Assembly (NCBI RefSeq): GCF_017498545.1
Contig: NZ_CP071793.1
Location: 4,861,001 to 4,925,000, forward strand
Origin: Sulfidibacter corallicola
GTDB lineage: Bacteria > Acidobacteriota > Holophagae > Acanthopleuribacterales > Acanthopleuribacteraceae
DNA: 64,000 nt
Reading direction: 5' to 3'
Shown: piece by piece, positions 53,527 to 62,449 of the stretch
Position numbering within the stretch: the first letter of the stretch is position 1
Layout: each line of letters begins with the position of its first letter
Notes under the pieces: model-generated
The model's input: the letters and a program-made list of their open reading frames with translations, nothing else
Told to the model about the DNA's origin: nothing
Database searches by the model: none
Position numbers and translations under genes: made by a program

Positions 53527-53707
53527 GGTTTGCCTCCGTTTCCGGACCATCGTCCTCGAGAATCATGTTGGCCATGTCGTCATAGTGCTTGCCCGAGTTC
53601 TTGCGATAGACCCAGAACAGGATCCCGGCGAAAGTCACCAAGAACATCACCAACGAGAGTTGCGGCCAAAACTCGAAATTGCCTTGACTGATAATCTGTT
53701 TCAACAT
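53513..53707 (-). CDS. ccoQ: cbb3 oxidase subunit CcoQ
   Basis: A 64-residue single-helix membrane protein (LSLVMFLVTFAGILFWVYRK) with an acidic cytoplasmic tail. It lies nine bases after ccoNO and overlaps ccoP by 14 bases. CcoQ stabilises the oxidase core. Confidence 0.88.
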   Translation of the reverse strand: MLKQIISQGNFEFWPQLSLVMFLVTFAGILFWVYRKNSGKHYDDMANMILEDDGPETEANHGRG

Positions 53708-53716
53708 GGTGATGCC

Positions 53717-55816
53717 TCACTTCTTGATATCGGTACCCAGTCGCTGCAAGTAGGCGATGAGCGCGGTGATCTCTTTGTCGTCCATGTCGGCAACACCGGA
53801 TTCAGCCAGATTCTGGCCGATCTCGCGGGCCTGCGCTTCGGCCAGGGCCTTGGCGTTCTCGATGGTTTCCTTGTCGTAGGGAACACCGAGTCGAGACATG
53901 GCTCGGACCTTGGCCTTCACGTCGCGCAGATTCGTCTTGTCGCGAAGCAGCCAATCGTAGGCGGGCATGATCGAATCGTTGACGATTGCACGGGGGTCTT
54001 CCATGTGGCGCAAGTGCCAGAGGTTGGGATATTTGCCACCGATGCGGTGCAGGTCGGGTCCGGTCCGTTTGGAGCCCCACAGGAAGGGGTGATCGTAGAC
54101 GAACTCACCGGACTTCGAGTATTCGCCGTAGCGCTCGGTTTCGGCCCGCAGGGGTCGGATCATTTGCGAGTGACAGTTATTGCAACCCTCGCGGATGTAG
54201 ATGTCGCGACCCACCAGTTCCAGCGGCGTGTAGGGTTTCACGCTGGCAATGCTGGGCACATTCGATTCGATGGCGATCATCGGAATCGTTTCGACGATCC
54301 CGCCGATCAGGATGGCGACCGTGGTCAACACGGTGAACAGCACCGGTTTGGCTTCGAGTCGGTAGTGGAAGGCACCCTTGAGTTCCGTGGGCCGGAAGGG
54401 CGTGGCCTCGGCTTCGGTATCGGCGGGGGCTTTCACACCGCTGATGGTCTTCATCACGTTGTAGAACATGACCAGGGCGCCGGAGAGGTAGAGCAGTCCA
54501 CCCAGGAAGCGAATCCAGTAGAAGGGAATGATGGCGGCCACGGTCTCGACGAAGTTCGGGTAGACCAGGTAACCGTCTTTGTCGAAGTCCAGCCACATCA
54601 GGCCCTGGGTCAGACCGGAAATGTACATGGCGAGCATGTAGATCAGGATGCCCAGCAAGCCCATCCAGAAGTGCGCGGTGGCCAGTTTCTTGGAGTAGAG
54701 TTCGCGACCGTACAAGCGGGGGATCAACCAGTAGATCATGCCGTAGGTCAGGAAGCCGTTCCAGCCGAGGGCACCACCGTGCACGTGAGAAATGATCCAG
54801 TCGGTGTAGTGGCTCAGCTTGTTGAGCGACTTGATCGAGAGCATCGGCCCTTCGAAGGTGGACATCCCGTAGAAGGTGATCGCCACGACCATGAACTTGA
54901 GAATCGGATCTTCACGCAGCTTGTGCCAACCGCCGCGGAGCGTGAGCAGACCGTTGATCATGCCGCCCCAGGAGGGCGCGATCAGCATGAGACTGAACAA
55001 CATCCCCATGGTTTGGGCCCAATCGGGCAGCGAGGTGTACAGCAAGTGGTGCGGACCGGCCCAGATGTAAAGGAAGATCAAGGACCAGAAGTGAATGATC
55101 GAGAGTCGATAGGAATAGATGGGGCCGTTGGCGGCCTTCGGCATGAAGTAGTACATCAAGCCGAGGAACGGGGTCGTCAGGAAGAAGGCGACCGCGTTGT
55201 GGCCGTACCACCACTGGACCAGCGCGTCCTGAACCCCCGCGTAGACCGAATAACTCTTGGTCATCGATACGGGCAGCTCGAGGGAGTTGAATATGTGCAG
55301 CACGGCCACCGTGACGATACTGGCGATAAAGAACCAGATCGCGACGTAAAGATGGCGTTCGCGACGCTTCATGATGGTCCCGAAGTAGTTGATCGCCATG
55401 ATCACCCACACCAGGGTGATGGCCAGGTCGATCGGCCATTCCAATTCGGCGTATTCCTTACTGGTGGTCATCCCCAACGGTAGCGTGATGGCGGCACTGA
55501 CAATGATGAGCTGCCATCCCCAGAAGTGGATTCGCGACAGGACGTCGGAATACATTCGAGCCTTCAGCAGGCGCTGGGAGGCATAGTACATGCCGGCAAA
55601 AATCGAGTTACCGGCGAAAGCGAAAATCACCGCATTGGTATGCAGCGGTCGAAGGCGGCCAAACGTCAAGTAGGGGATACCCAGGTTGGCTTTCCAGTAG
55701 GCGAGTTGTAGGGCGATGATCACCCCTACCAGCATCCCCACCATGCCCCAAATCACCGTTGCCCAAACAAATTTCCGCACGATGTCATCGTCATAGCGGA
55801 AGCGTTCAACAGTCAT
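53717..55816 (-). CDS. ccoNO: Fused CcoN-CcoO, cbb3 cytochrome c oxidase
   Basis: A 699-residue fusion. Residues 1-470 are CcoN, the haem-copper subunit: RPLHTNAVIFAFAGN (haem ligand), QWWYGHNAVAFFLTTP, WAGPHHLLYT (CuB histidines) and DWIISHVHGGALGWNGF (haem ligands). Residues 500-699 are CcoO with one transmembrane helix and the c-haem motif GCNNCHSQMIRP plus methionine. Together they reduce oxygen with very high affinity at the inner membrane. Usually the two are separate genes; the fusion is known in several lineages. AAAGGATGAGG precedes the ATG at 55816, and ccoS overlaps the start by 11 bases. Confidence 0.94.
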   Translation of the reverse strand: MTVERFRYDDDIVRKFVWATVIWGMVGMLVGVIIALQLAYWKANLGIPYLTFGRLRPLHTNAVIFAFAGNSIFAGMYYASQRLLKARMYSDVLSRIHFWGWQLIIVSAAITLPLGMTTSKEYAELEWPIDLAITLVWVIMAINYFGTIMKRRERHLYVAIWFFIASIVTVAVLHIFNSLELPVSMTKSYSVYAGVQDALVQWWYGHNAVAFFLTTPFLGLMYYFMPKAANGPIYSYRLSIIHFWSLIFLYIWAGPHHLLYTSLPDWAQTMGMLFSLMLIAPSWGGMINGLLTLRGGWHKLREDPILKFMVVAITFYGMSTFEGPMLSIKSLNKLSHYTDWIISHVHGGALGWNGFLTYGMIYWLIPRLYGRELYSKKLATAHFWMGLLGILIYMLAMYISGLTQGLMWLDFDKDGYLVYPNFVETVAAIIPFYWIRFLGGLLYLSGALVMFYNVMKTISGVKAPADTEAEATPFRPTELKGAFHYRLEAKPVLFTVLTTVAILIGGIVETIPMIAIESNVPSIASVKPYTPLELVGRDIYIREGCNNCHSQMIRPLRAETERYGEYSKSGEFVYDHPFLWGSKRTGPDLHRIGGKYPNLWHLRHMEDPRAIVNDSIMPAYDWLLRDKTNLRDVKAKVRAMSRLGVPYDKETIENAKALAEAQAREIGQNLAESGVADMDDKEITALIAYLQRLGTDIKK

Positions 55817-56009
55817 GATTCCTCATCCTTTCGTGCTTCTCCTCATCCACGAGAAGCGAATTTCCCGGTTTTGCATCCTCGAAGAGGACCCGCAACGCGG
55901 GGGTTTCCATATCCTCGAATTGGCGATTCCGCCAAGCCCACCAATAAGCACCACCGGCCGAAGCGGACAACAGCAAGGCCAAGGGCACCAGAATCCATAG
56001 GATCCCCAT
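55806..56009 (-). CDS. ccoS: cbb3 oxidase maturation protein CcoS
   Basis: A 67-residue protein: transmembrane segment LWILVPLALLLSASAGGAYWWAW, then NRQFEDMETPALRVLFED, the CcoS signature. It is needed for haem and copper insertion. It starts inside the ccoI stop (ATGA) and ends inside the ccoNO start. Confidence 0.9.
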   Translation of the reverse strand: MGILWILVPLALLLSASAGGAYWWAWRNRQFEDMETPALRVLFEDAKPGNSLLVDEEKHERMRNHDC

Positions 56010-58462
56010 CAGCTACCTCCTTCTCGAAAGGTCCAGGCAGAGATTCCCACTACCGAAAGCGAACTGAGCGGCATCAGAATCGCGGCCGTGAGCGGACCGA
56101 TCAGACCGGCAAGGCTCAGTGAAACCGCGATCAGGTTGTAGCCGAGGGACAGCGCAAGCCCGCGACGTGCAGCTTTCCCAGTGGTTTCCACCAAATCGAA
56201 CAGGTAATCGATGCGGCTCAGGTCTCGTGTCCGCAGAACCACATCGGCAAATTTCAAGGCGGCGTCGGTCGCCCCGCCATAGGTCACCCCGACTTCCGCC
56301 GCGGCGATCGCTCCCATGTCGTTCAAACCGTCACCCATCATCAGGAACCGGTTGCGCTCCGATTGGCGCGCCACCACATAGCGCAGTTTGTCCTCGGGCA
56401 TCTGGCCGCCGAGCCCGCGATCGAGGGGCAGATCGTCGACCACCTTTTGCACGGCTTCGGGTCGGTCCCCGGACAAAACCGTCAAATCGAGCCGGCGCCG
56501 TTTCAAGGCGGACAGACTCCCGTCGACCTCGTCCCCGACGCGATCTTCCACGGCGAACAGCGCACCTGGCCGACCATCGATCAAGACCGCGACGATGCCC
56601 ACCCCGGCAGGAAAGGAAGCCGCTTCCCGGGTCATGAAATCCTGCACCTGGGGTTCGGAAGCGAAGCCGTCGAGACCGGCCAGGGAGCCGACGCTGACCC
56701 GCACGCCATCGACCTCTCCCCGCACGCCGATGCCCGGTCTCACCTCGACCGCCTCAATGTGGTCGATCGTCTGGCGCAGCCCCTTGGCGACCTCCAGCCG
56801 TTCGCGGAACATGCCGGCGAGCGGGTGGTGGACCGAGGATTCGAGCTCACAAATGGCGGCACTCAGCCAGTGGGGTCGATCGGTAAACCATTTCTCTTCG
56901 ACGATATTGGGTTTGCCCTCGGTGAGGACCCCGGTTTTGTCGAAGACCACGGTATCCACGGTGGGCAGGGTCTCGAAAACGCGCAGGCTCTTGATCCAGA
57001 TGCCGGCGCGCGAAGCGCGGCCCAATGCCAGGGAGCGTGCGGTGGGCACGGCCAAGGCCAGGGCACAGGGGCAGACCACGATCAGGACCGTCAAGGCCGT
57101 GGAGAAGGCCTGGCCCGGAGATACCGGCCACCACAGGAACAATCCCAGAAGCGCCGCGCTCAGGGCGGCGGGAAGAAACCATCTGGCCGCCCGTTCGAAG
57201 ACTTGATCGCGATTTTTTTGGCGAGTCAGGCTGTCCGCCAGTGTCTGGAACCGTGCGAAACGCGAATCTTCGACGGTCTGGCTGGCCTTCATCCGCATGG
57301 TGCCGCCCATGTTGACCGATCCCGCCAATACCTTGTCTTCGCGTTTCAGGTACACCGGATGCGATTCGCCGGTCACCACGTGCAAATTCAAGACGGCGGT
57401 CTCGCTGGTCAGGATCCCGTCGAGCGGCACCACGTCGCCCGCCCGCATTCGCAGGGTTTCACCCACCAGGATTTGATCCGCGGATACCGGCATCCAGCGA
57501 CCGTTGCGCCACACTTCCGCGAGCTGCGGCATGCCGGCCAACAGTTTCGCCGTTTCACTCATCGCCTTGCGGACACCCATGCGTTGCACGTAACGACCCG
57601 TCAGCAGGAAAAACACCAACATCCCCATCGAGTCGAAATAGAGCTCGTGGTAGTTACCCAGGACGAGCTGAACCGTGCTCAGCACGAAGGCGCTGGTCAG
57701 TCCGATGGCGATCGGCATGTCTAGGTTGACGCCGCCGCTTTTGAGGCCCACCCAGGCCTTGGCGAAGAAGGGTCTAGCGCCGTAGCCCATCAGCGGCAGG
57801 ACGAGGGCGAACGCCATCCAGGCGAACATGGCCGCGTAGGGACCCTGGGAGAGACCGGTATAGAACGGCAGGCTCATCAACATGATGTTGCCGGCCAGCG
57901 CACCGCAGATCCCCAACCGCAGCAATCCCTCGTTGGGCAGTTCCGAGCCGTGGGGACGCAGACCCACGCGGTAACCCGCGGCAGCCAATTGTTCCGCCAA
58001 CTTCTGCAGGTCGCTTTCGCGATCGAATTCGAACGACAGGCGACTTTCGCCGAAGTTGAGATCCATGACACCGATGCCCTCGTGGGCGCGCATCATCTTT
58101 TCGACCAGCCACACGCAAGCGGCGCAGTGAAGACCGTCCAAATACCAGACGGTGCCGTAGGTCTGCTGCGTCCGCTCCTGACAAAATTGCTCGCGATAGG
58201 CCTCGCTGTTCAGGTAGGCATAGGATGGAATGTCCAGGTCCCGGTCCTGGTTCATGGTGCCGGCCTGGTCGCGCAGGCGATAGAACTCCTGCCATCCCCG
58301 AGCCTCGATCAAATGAAAAACCGTTTCGCATCCGGCACAGCAAAAGGGTGAATCCTGTTCTGCCCCGAGCACCGAACCACAGTGTTTACAAACCGATGAA
58401 TCGTCTTCGACGCGCAGGGTTTCGGTCAGGGAGGGGGTGGGGGATAGGGCTGGCTGGTTCAT
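56009..58462 (-). CDS. ccoI: CcoI (FixI) copper-exporting P-type ATPase
   Basis: An 817-residue P1B ATPase. Cys motifs CKHCG and CCAGCE, then an HMA domain (YLDGLHCAACVWLVEK), come first. Membrane CPCALALAVP, phosphorylation DKTGVLTEGKPN and MMGDGLNDMGAIAAA (HP/ATP-binding region) follow. It moves copper across the inner membrane for cbb3 assembly. First of the leftward cco operon: ccoI-S-NO-Q-P-G-H-SafE, unbroken over 8 kb. The start is ATG 58462 after GATAGCTCTCC; GGA upstream is modest. The usual order ccoNOQP-GHIS is altered here, with I and S in front. Confidence 0.93.
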   Translation of the reverse strand: MNQPALSPTPSLTETLRVEDDSSVCKHCGSVLGAEQDSPFCCAGCETVFHLIEARGWQEFYRLRDQAGTMNQDRDLDIPSYAYLNSEAYREQFCQERTQQTYGTVWYLDGLHCAACVWLVEKMMRAHEGIGVMDLNFGESRLSFEFDRESDLQKLAEQLAAAGYRVGLRPHGSELPNEGLLRLGICGALAGNIMLMSLPFYTGLSQGPYAAMFAWMAFALVLPLMGYGARPFFAKAWVGLKSGGVNLDMPIAIGLTSAFVLSTVQLVLGNYHELYFDSMGMLVFFLLTGRYVQRMGVRKAMSETAKLLAGMPQLAEVWRNGRWMPVSADQILVGETLRMRAGDVVPLDGILTSETAVLNLHVVTGESHPVYLKREDKVLAGSVNMGGTMRMKASQTVEDSRFARFQTLADSLTRQKNRDQVFERAARWFLPAALSAALLGLFLWWPVSPGQAFSTALTVLIVVCPCALALAVPTARSLALGRASRAGIWIKSLRVFETLPTVDTVVFDKTGVLTEGKPNIVEEKWFTDRPHWLSAAICELESSVHHPLAGMFRERLEVAKGLRQTIDHIEAVEVRPGIGVRGEVDGVRVSVGSLAGLDGFASEPQVQDFMTREAASFPAGVGIVAVLIDGRPGALFAVEDRVGDEVDGSLSALKRRRLDLTVLSGDRPEAVQKVVDDLPLDRGLGGQMPEDKLRYVVARQSERNRFLMMGDGLNDMGAIAAAEVGVTYGGATDAALKFADVVLRTRDLSRIDYLFDLVETTGKAARRGLALSLGYNLIAVSLSLAGLIGPLTAAILMPLSSLSVVGISAWTFREGGS

Positions 58463-58563
58463 GGAGAGCTATCCTCGAAATATCCCGAATCACGGGATGC
58501 GGAACGGCAGGCAGAGCAAGGCTGGACGGCGAACGGTTCGCCGCGACAAACACCGAAATCTAA

Positions 58564-58640
58564 AAGGAATGGGTCGTGATTCAGGATTCAACGACGACGG
58601 AAAGCACGGTTTTCAGCGTGCGAATCACGCCCCATTCCTT
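58564..58640. promoter_or_regulatory. Large stem-loop between usp and ccoI
   Basis: AAGGAATGGGTCGTGATTC (58564-58582) and GAATCACGCCCCATTCCTT (58622-58640) pair over 19 bp with one mismatch, and a GCACG/CGTGC stem lies inside. T-runs flank it on both sides, so it can act as a bidirectional terminator for usp, or as a leader element for ccoI. The rest of 58463-58661 shows no gene. Confidence 0.65.
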
Positions 58641-58661
58641 AAGTTTTTCAATCAAGAACGT

Positions 58662-59111
58662 TCATTTGGGTCGAACCGTCAAAACCGCACAGGTCGCTTC
58701 GCGCCTCACGAATCGAGCCACACTGCCCACGAAGAAATGATCGAGTCCCGTTCGCCTGCAAGTCCCCATGATGATGAGGTCGCTTCCCAGTTCCTGGGCC
58801 AAGGCGACGATCCGCCGACCGGGTTTGCCTTCGATGTAGTGGGTTCGGATTTCCGTGTGGAAGTGCGTGCCCATTCCTCGCAATGACGATTTGCTTCGCT
58901 CCTGCAACTTCGACAAATTCTTTTCGAGCCAATCGGCCAGGTTGGATGTCAGGCTATAGGGTTTCGGAGGTTTGAATGCGGTGGGATCGAAGACATGGAC
59001 GATATCCACCGTGGCACCGAACACCCGATTGAACGTTTCGGCCATCTCGAGGGCTTGTTCCGAAGCCGGAGAGAAGTCTGTGGCGAATAGAATCTTGCGA
59101 TAAGCGACCAT
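58662..59111 (-). CDS. Universal stress protein, single UspA domain
   Basis: A 149-residue UspA with KILFATDFSPASEQALEMAE at the start and IIMGTCRRTGLDHFFVGSVARFV, the ATP/phosphate signature, near the end (C replaces the usual H or R after T). GGGGGT lies before the ATG at 59111. A sigma54 promoter is 125 bp upstream (59236-59250), and hsp20 is divergent. The operon ends before ccoI at the stem-loop. Confidence 0.88.
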   Translation of the reverse strand: MVAYRKILFATDFSPASEQALEMAETFNRVFGATVDIVHVFDPTAFKPPKPYSLTSNLADWLEKNLSKLQERSKSSLRGMGTHFHTEIRTHYIEGKPGRRIVALAQELGSDLIIMGTCRRTGLDHFFVGSVARFVRREATCAVLTVRPK

Positions 59112-59235
59112 GACGACCGACCCCCTTTGCGTTCAAGGCAACGGGTTTGTGGTTCGTGGGCTTCCCTGGGGACGAGCCGGGGATTCTGACAGTGGCGTTC
59201 TCCTTAATTTCTTATGCCGGCGGGACGGCAGTTGA

Positions 59236-59250
59236 GCAAGAGCAATACCA
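59236..59250 (-). promoter_or_regulatory. Sigma54 (-24/-12) promoter for usp
   Basis: Minus-strand TGGTATTGCTCTTGC matches the -24/-12 pattern with two mismatches in -24 and a perfect TTGC, with correct GG-N10-GC spacing. Transcription would start near 59225, 114 nt before the usp ATG. Confidence 0.55.
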
Positions 59251-59523
59251 AGATGAAGGAAAAGCGCGGATCCGAATTCGAACGAGATCTACATAACTAT
59301 ATTTTTTTCATATGGTTAGCCATCATTACCGCGAGCCTAACAATCGGTCGAGACCCACTTTGGAGCTCATCGAGACGCTTCAAGGAAGTCTGACGATCGG
59401 AGAATTGGGGCCTGTCAGACTCCATATTGCGGATTTATCCCTGGTATTGGGTGGAATTCCTCATTTCAAATGGGGGCGATCACCCGATCGGCTCTGGCAA
59501 GGGCTTGGCGCGACATCGGGCGG

Positions 59524-59543
59524 ATTGGGGAATATCTCTCAAA
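59524..59543. promoter_or_regulatory. TTGGGGAA element between divergent usp and hsp20
   Basis: ATTGGGGAATATCTCTCAAA agrees at 14 of 20 positions with the perfect palindrome at 489-508, especially the left arm TTGGGGAAT. It lies about 190 bp from the hsp20 -24 element and about 275 bp from that of usp. A weaker relative, TGGGGAAGTCTCC, lies at 59823. No gene is supported in 59112-60059; a frame at 59312-59650 has no ribosome site. Confidence 0.45.
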
Positions 59544-59733
59544 AAGAGCGAAATGCCACGATCGCTTCGCGGCGACCTCATCGCCACGACGAAACTCGGT
59601 CGACGGTGAAGTACCGAAACGTGATGAAGCCGGCGGGGAATTTGGCGTAAAGATTTAGAAAAAATACCGACACGATCACAAAACCCCGAGTTTCGGTCCT
59701 TTTTTCAGCCACCGCAATTACCTCGACGAAGCT

Positions 59734-59748
59734 TGGCAAACCTCTTGC
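59734..59748 (+). promoter_or_regulatory. Sigma54 (-24/-12) promoter toward hsp20
   Basis: TGGCAAACCTCTTGC followed by T matches TGGCAC-N5-TTGCW at all but the sixth base, with correct spacing. Initiation near 59760 gives a 300-nt leader before hsp20 at 60060. The leader contains a CGGTTCC/GGAACCG hairpin near 59969 and CCGTTCGAACGG. Confidence 0.65.
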
Positions 59749-60059
59749 TGCCCGCCCTTTAATGTAAACAAAAAGGCTTCTCAGCACTCCCTGGCGTTTA
59801 TTAGATAGGGCCCATCCGGAACTGGGGAAGTCTCCAACTGCCGAGATTCTCCGGCTGGGTGGGTGCGCTGTCGAGCCTCAGTGATCGGGCTTCGGTACGT
59901 CACACACGGAACGCTTCATCGCGAAAACCTGAAAACTGAGACTCGAAACCTGTCGGTATCGGGCGGTTCCTCGGACCCAGGAACCGTTCGAACGGCCGTC
60001 GTTTCTGCACAGGTACCCCCTCGATGCCGACGCGAAGAAATTGTAAAAGGATTGTTCCC

Positions 60060-60563
60060 ATGAAATTCAAAGATCGCTCATTTCATCGCAAACAAAGAAG
60101 CCACTCCGATCACCAGGATCCCCATCCCATGGCCAACCTACACCGAGAGTTGAACCGTGTCGTCGAGCAGTTCGGATCGATCATTCCGGGGTTGGAACGG
60201 TCTTTTCATTGGGCCTCCATGGACGGGGATTTCCGACCACACCTGGACATCCGCGAAGAGGACGACCACTATCGGCTCTCGCTGGAATTGCCCGGTATGG
60301 AATCCAAGGATGTATCCATCTCCATAGAAAACAACGAGTTACATATTCACGGTGAAAAAGAGGAAAACTCCGAGAAAAAAGAAGGCACCACCTGGCACCG
60401 GCGGGAGCGTCGTTTCGGTCGATTCGAACGCATTCTCGAACTGCCGGCCGACGCCAATCAGGACGAAGTGGGCGCCAATTTCCAAGCCGGCGTCCTAACC
60501 ATCACCATTCAAAAACAACAGGATCCCGAGCCAAGCGTCAAAAAGATCGATATCGATGGATAA
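60060..60563 (+). CDS. Small heat-shock protein, Hsp20 family (third copy)
   Basis: A 167-residue Hsp20. The N-terminus is basic and His-rich (FHRKQRSHSDHQDPHP). The alpha-crystallin domain has LDIREEDDHYRLSLELPGM, IENNELHIHGEKEE and the FQAGVLTITIQK signature, and ends with a short DPEPSVKKIDI. ATG 60060 follows AAAAGG; an upstream in-frame ATG has no site. It overlaps the receiver gene by eight bases. Unlike the 25.6-26.5 kb pair, it has a sigma54 promoter and belongs with the usp group. Confidence 0.88.
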   Translation: MKFKDRSFHRKQRSHSDHQDPHPMANLHRELNRVVEQFGSIIPGLERSFHWASMDGDFRPHLDIREEDDHYRLSLELPGMESKDVSISIENNELHIHGEKEENSEKKEGTTWHRRERRFGRFERILELPADANQDEVGANFQAGVLTITIQKQQDPEPSVKKIDIDG

Positions 60564-61014
60564 CCGATATCACGAAACCAAAGATCCCCCGATCTTCACC
60601 TCGTCCCTGAGAGAGCTGGAAATGCCCGATAAAGATCCATCCCTCAAAACCATACTTGTCGTCGACGACGAAGAGTCCGTCCGCAAACTGGTGGTTGCCA
60701 GCCTGAGGAAAAACCACTACCGGGTGTTTCAGGCCGAAGACGGCAAAGAGGCCCTCGAACTGGCGGTCACCGAACATCCCGACTTGATCGTGATGGACGT
60801 CTACCTGGTGGAAGAAAGCATGAACGGCCTGGTGACCGCCACCGCGATCAAGGAAAAATTAGGGGACCATCCCTGCAAATTCCTGTTCATCTCAGGTCGT
60901 CAAAACGTGTTGGATCACCATCCCGAGCTGGCAGAACTCCGTTACTATTTCATAACCAAACCATTCAGTCCTCTAGAGTTGCGAAAGACCATCGAATCGC
61001 TGCTGGATTCCTGA
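60556..61014 (+). CDS. Stand-alone CheY-like response regulator
   Basis: A 152-residue receiver domain with a 30-residue N-terminal extension. The acidic pocket is DDEE, the phosphoacceptor aspartate lies in PDLIVMDVYLVEESMNG, and the conserved Thr/Ser-Lys pair is represented by FISGR and YFITKPFSPLEL. No output domain follows. The first ATG overlaps the hsp20 stop; ATG 60622 (MPDKDPSLK) is an alternative with GAGAGCTGG upstream. Coupling to hsp20 suggests a stress-signalling adaptor; no histidine kinase is in the window. Confidence 0.88.
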   Translation: MDNRYHETKDPPIFTSSLRELEMPDKDPSLKTILVVDDEESVRKLVVASLRKNHYRVFQAEDGKEALELAVTEHPDLIVMDVYLVEESMNGLVTATAIKEKLGDHPCKFLFISGRQNVLDHHPELAELRYYFITKPFSPLELRKTIESLLDS

Positions 61015-61075
61015 ATGGCCGTGCACAGTCCATGTCGTCGGTTCGGGTCTCCAACTCGTGCAGGCAGGCACCACT

Positions 61076-62449
61076 TCAATCGAACAGGTCGTAGAGCTTC
61101 ATGCGGTATCTCAGTTGATCTCGTGAGAGATGCAGAAGTTTTGCGGCTTTCGTTTGGTTGCCCTTGGTTTTCTCCAAGGCCTGGCGAACCAGATCCTCCT
61201 CGACCGAGGTGATGCTGATGCCCTGATCGGGGAGCAAGATTCGGCTCTCGTCGACCTGGGCCTGGGGAACGGCTTTCTTTCGAAGCGGGAAATCGGTGGC
61301 GGTCAACACCTCGTTCTTGGAAAGAATCATGGCGCGTTCGATGATGTTCCTCAATTCGCGCACATTGCCCGGCCAGGGGTAATTCGAAACCAAATCGAGG
61401 CCCGCTTGATCGATGCCCTTGATGTTCTTTTTAAATTTACGGTTGAAGAAGTCCACGAAGAAGCGGGCCAACAGCGGAATGTCTTCCGGGCGTTCGCGCA
61501 GAGCCGGCATGTGAATCTCGATCACGTTCAGGCGGTAATAAAGGTCTTCGCGAAACCGCTTTTCGGCAATCATCTTTTCCATATCCTGATTGGTGGCCGC
61601 CACGATGCGCAAGTCGACGGAAATGTCACGAGTGCCGCCCACGCGACGAAAGCGCCTGCTTTCCAGGAAGCCCAACAGCTTGGCCTGGGTTTCCAGGGGC
61701 ATTTCGCCGATTTCATCCAAAAAGAGCGTGCCCTGGTGCGCCATTTCACACAGACCGCGCTTCATGGTGCGGGCATCGGTGAAGGCGCCCTTTTCGTGAC
61801 CGAACAATTCCGACTCGAGCAGGGTGGCGGGCAATGCGGTACAGGTCACCTCCATGAACGGGCGAGAGGCACGCAAGCTGTTGTAGTGAATGGCCTGGGC
61901 GATGAGATTTTTACCGGTGCCGCTCTCGCCGAGAATCAACACGGTTTCGGCGACACTCTCGGCCACCGTTTTGGCGGTCTCCATGACGGCCCGCATCTTG
62001 GTACTGCCGCCCACCACGCGATGAAACCCGAACTCCAATTCGAAATTGGCGCGCATCATCTTGACCTGACGACGCAATTCGGTCATTTCCAGGGCTTTCT
62101 GAATGGTCAACATCACCTCGTCCAGGTTGAACGGCTTGGTGATGTAGTCGAAAGCGCCGAGCTTCATGGCTTCGACCACCAATTGAATGGCGTGATTCCC
62201 GGTCATCATGACCACGGGCAGATCCGGGTCCTTTTCCTTGGCCTCGCGCAGCAGGTCGATGCCATTGGCATCGGGCAGGTTGATGTCCATCAGGACCAAA
62301 TCGGGACTGCCGGATTCGAGGCGCGCACGGGTGTCGGCCCCGTTGGCGGCTTCCTCGGTAAAAAAACCTTCCTTGACCAACTTGCGACAAAGGGTTTTGC
62401 GAATCAGCGGTTCGTCTTCGACGATCAAAATGTTAATGGGCGAATCCAT
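61076..62449 (-). CDS. NtrC-family sigma54-dependent response regulator with altered GAFTGA motif
   Basis: A 457-residue regulator. The receiver has the phosphoacceptor D55 in VLMDINLPD. The AAA+ domain has Walker A GESGTGK (174-180), Walker B TLFLDEIGEMP and ESELFGHEKGAFTDARTM: the sigma54-contact loop reads GAFTDA (221-226) rather than GAFTGA. The rest of the AAA+ domain (arginine-finger regions, WPGNVREL) looks intact. The C-terminal Fis-type helix-turn-helix contains KTKGNQTKAAKLLHLSRDQL. It probably binds the TTGGGGAA sites or another enhancer. ATG 62449 fits family length; the ribosome site is weak. Confidence 0.9.
   Translation of the reverse strand: MDSPINILIVEDEPLIRKTLCRKLVKEGFFTEEAANGADTRARLESGSPDLVLMDINLPDANGIDLLREAKEKDPDLPVVMMTGNHAIQLVVEAMKLGAFDYITKPFNLDEVMLTIQKALEMTELRRQVKMMRANFELEFGFHRVVGGSTKMRAVMETAKTVAESVAETVLILGESGTGKNLIAQAIHYNSLRASRPFMEVTCTALPATLLESELFGHEKGAFTDARTMKRGLCEMAHQGTLFLDEIGEMPLETQAKLLGFLESRRFRRVGGTRDISVDLRIVAATNQDMEKMIAEKRFREDLYYRLNVIEIHMPALRERPEDIPLLARFFVDFFNRKFKKNIKGIDQAGLDLVSNYPWPGNVRELRNIIERAMILSKNEVLTATDFPLRKKAVPQAQVDESRILLPDQGISITSVEEDLVRQALEKTKGNQTKAAKLLHLSRDQLRYRMKLYDLFD

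Noticed and set aside
59495..59509. TGGCAAGGGCTTGGC as an extra sigma54 promoter
   Set aside because: Spacing fits but the -12 half is TGGC, and a better promoter lies nearer the gene at 59734.
59312..59650. 112-codon frame between usp and hsp20
   Set aside because: No ribosome site, no domain, and it overlaps the candidate regulatory element.
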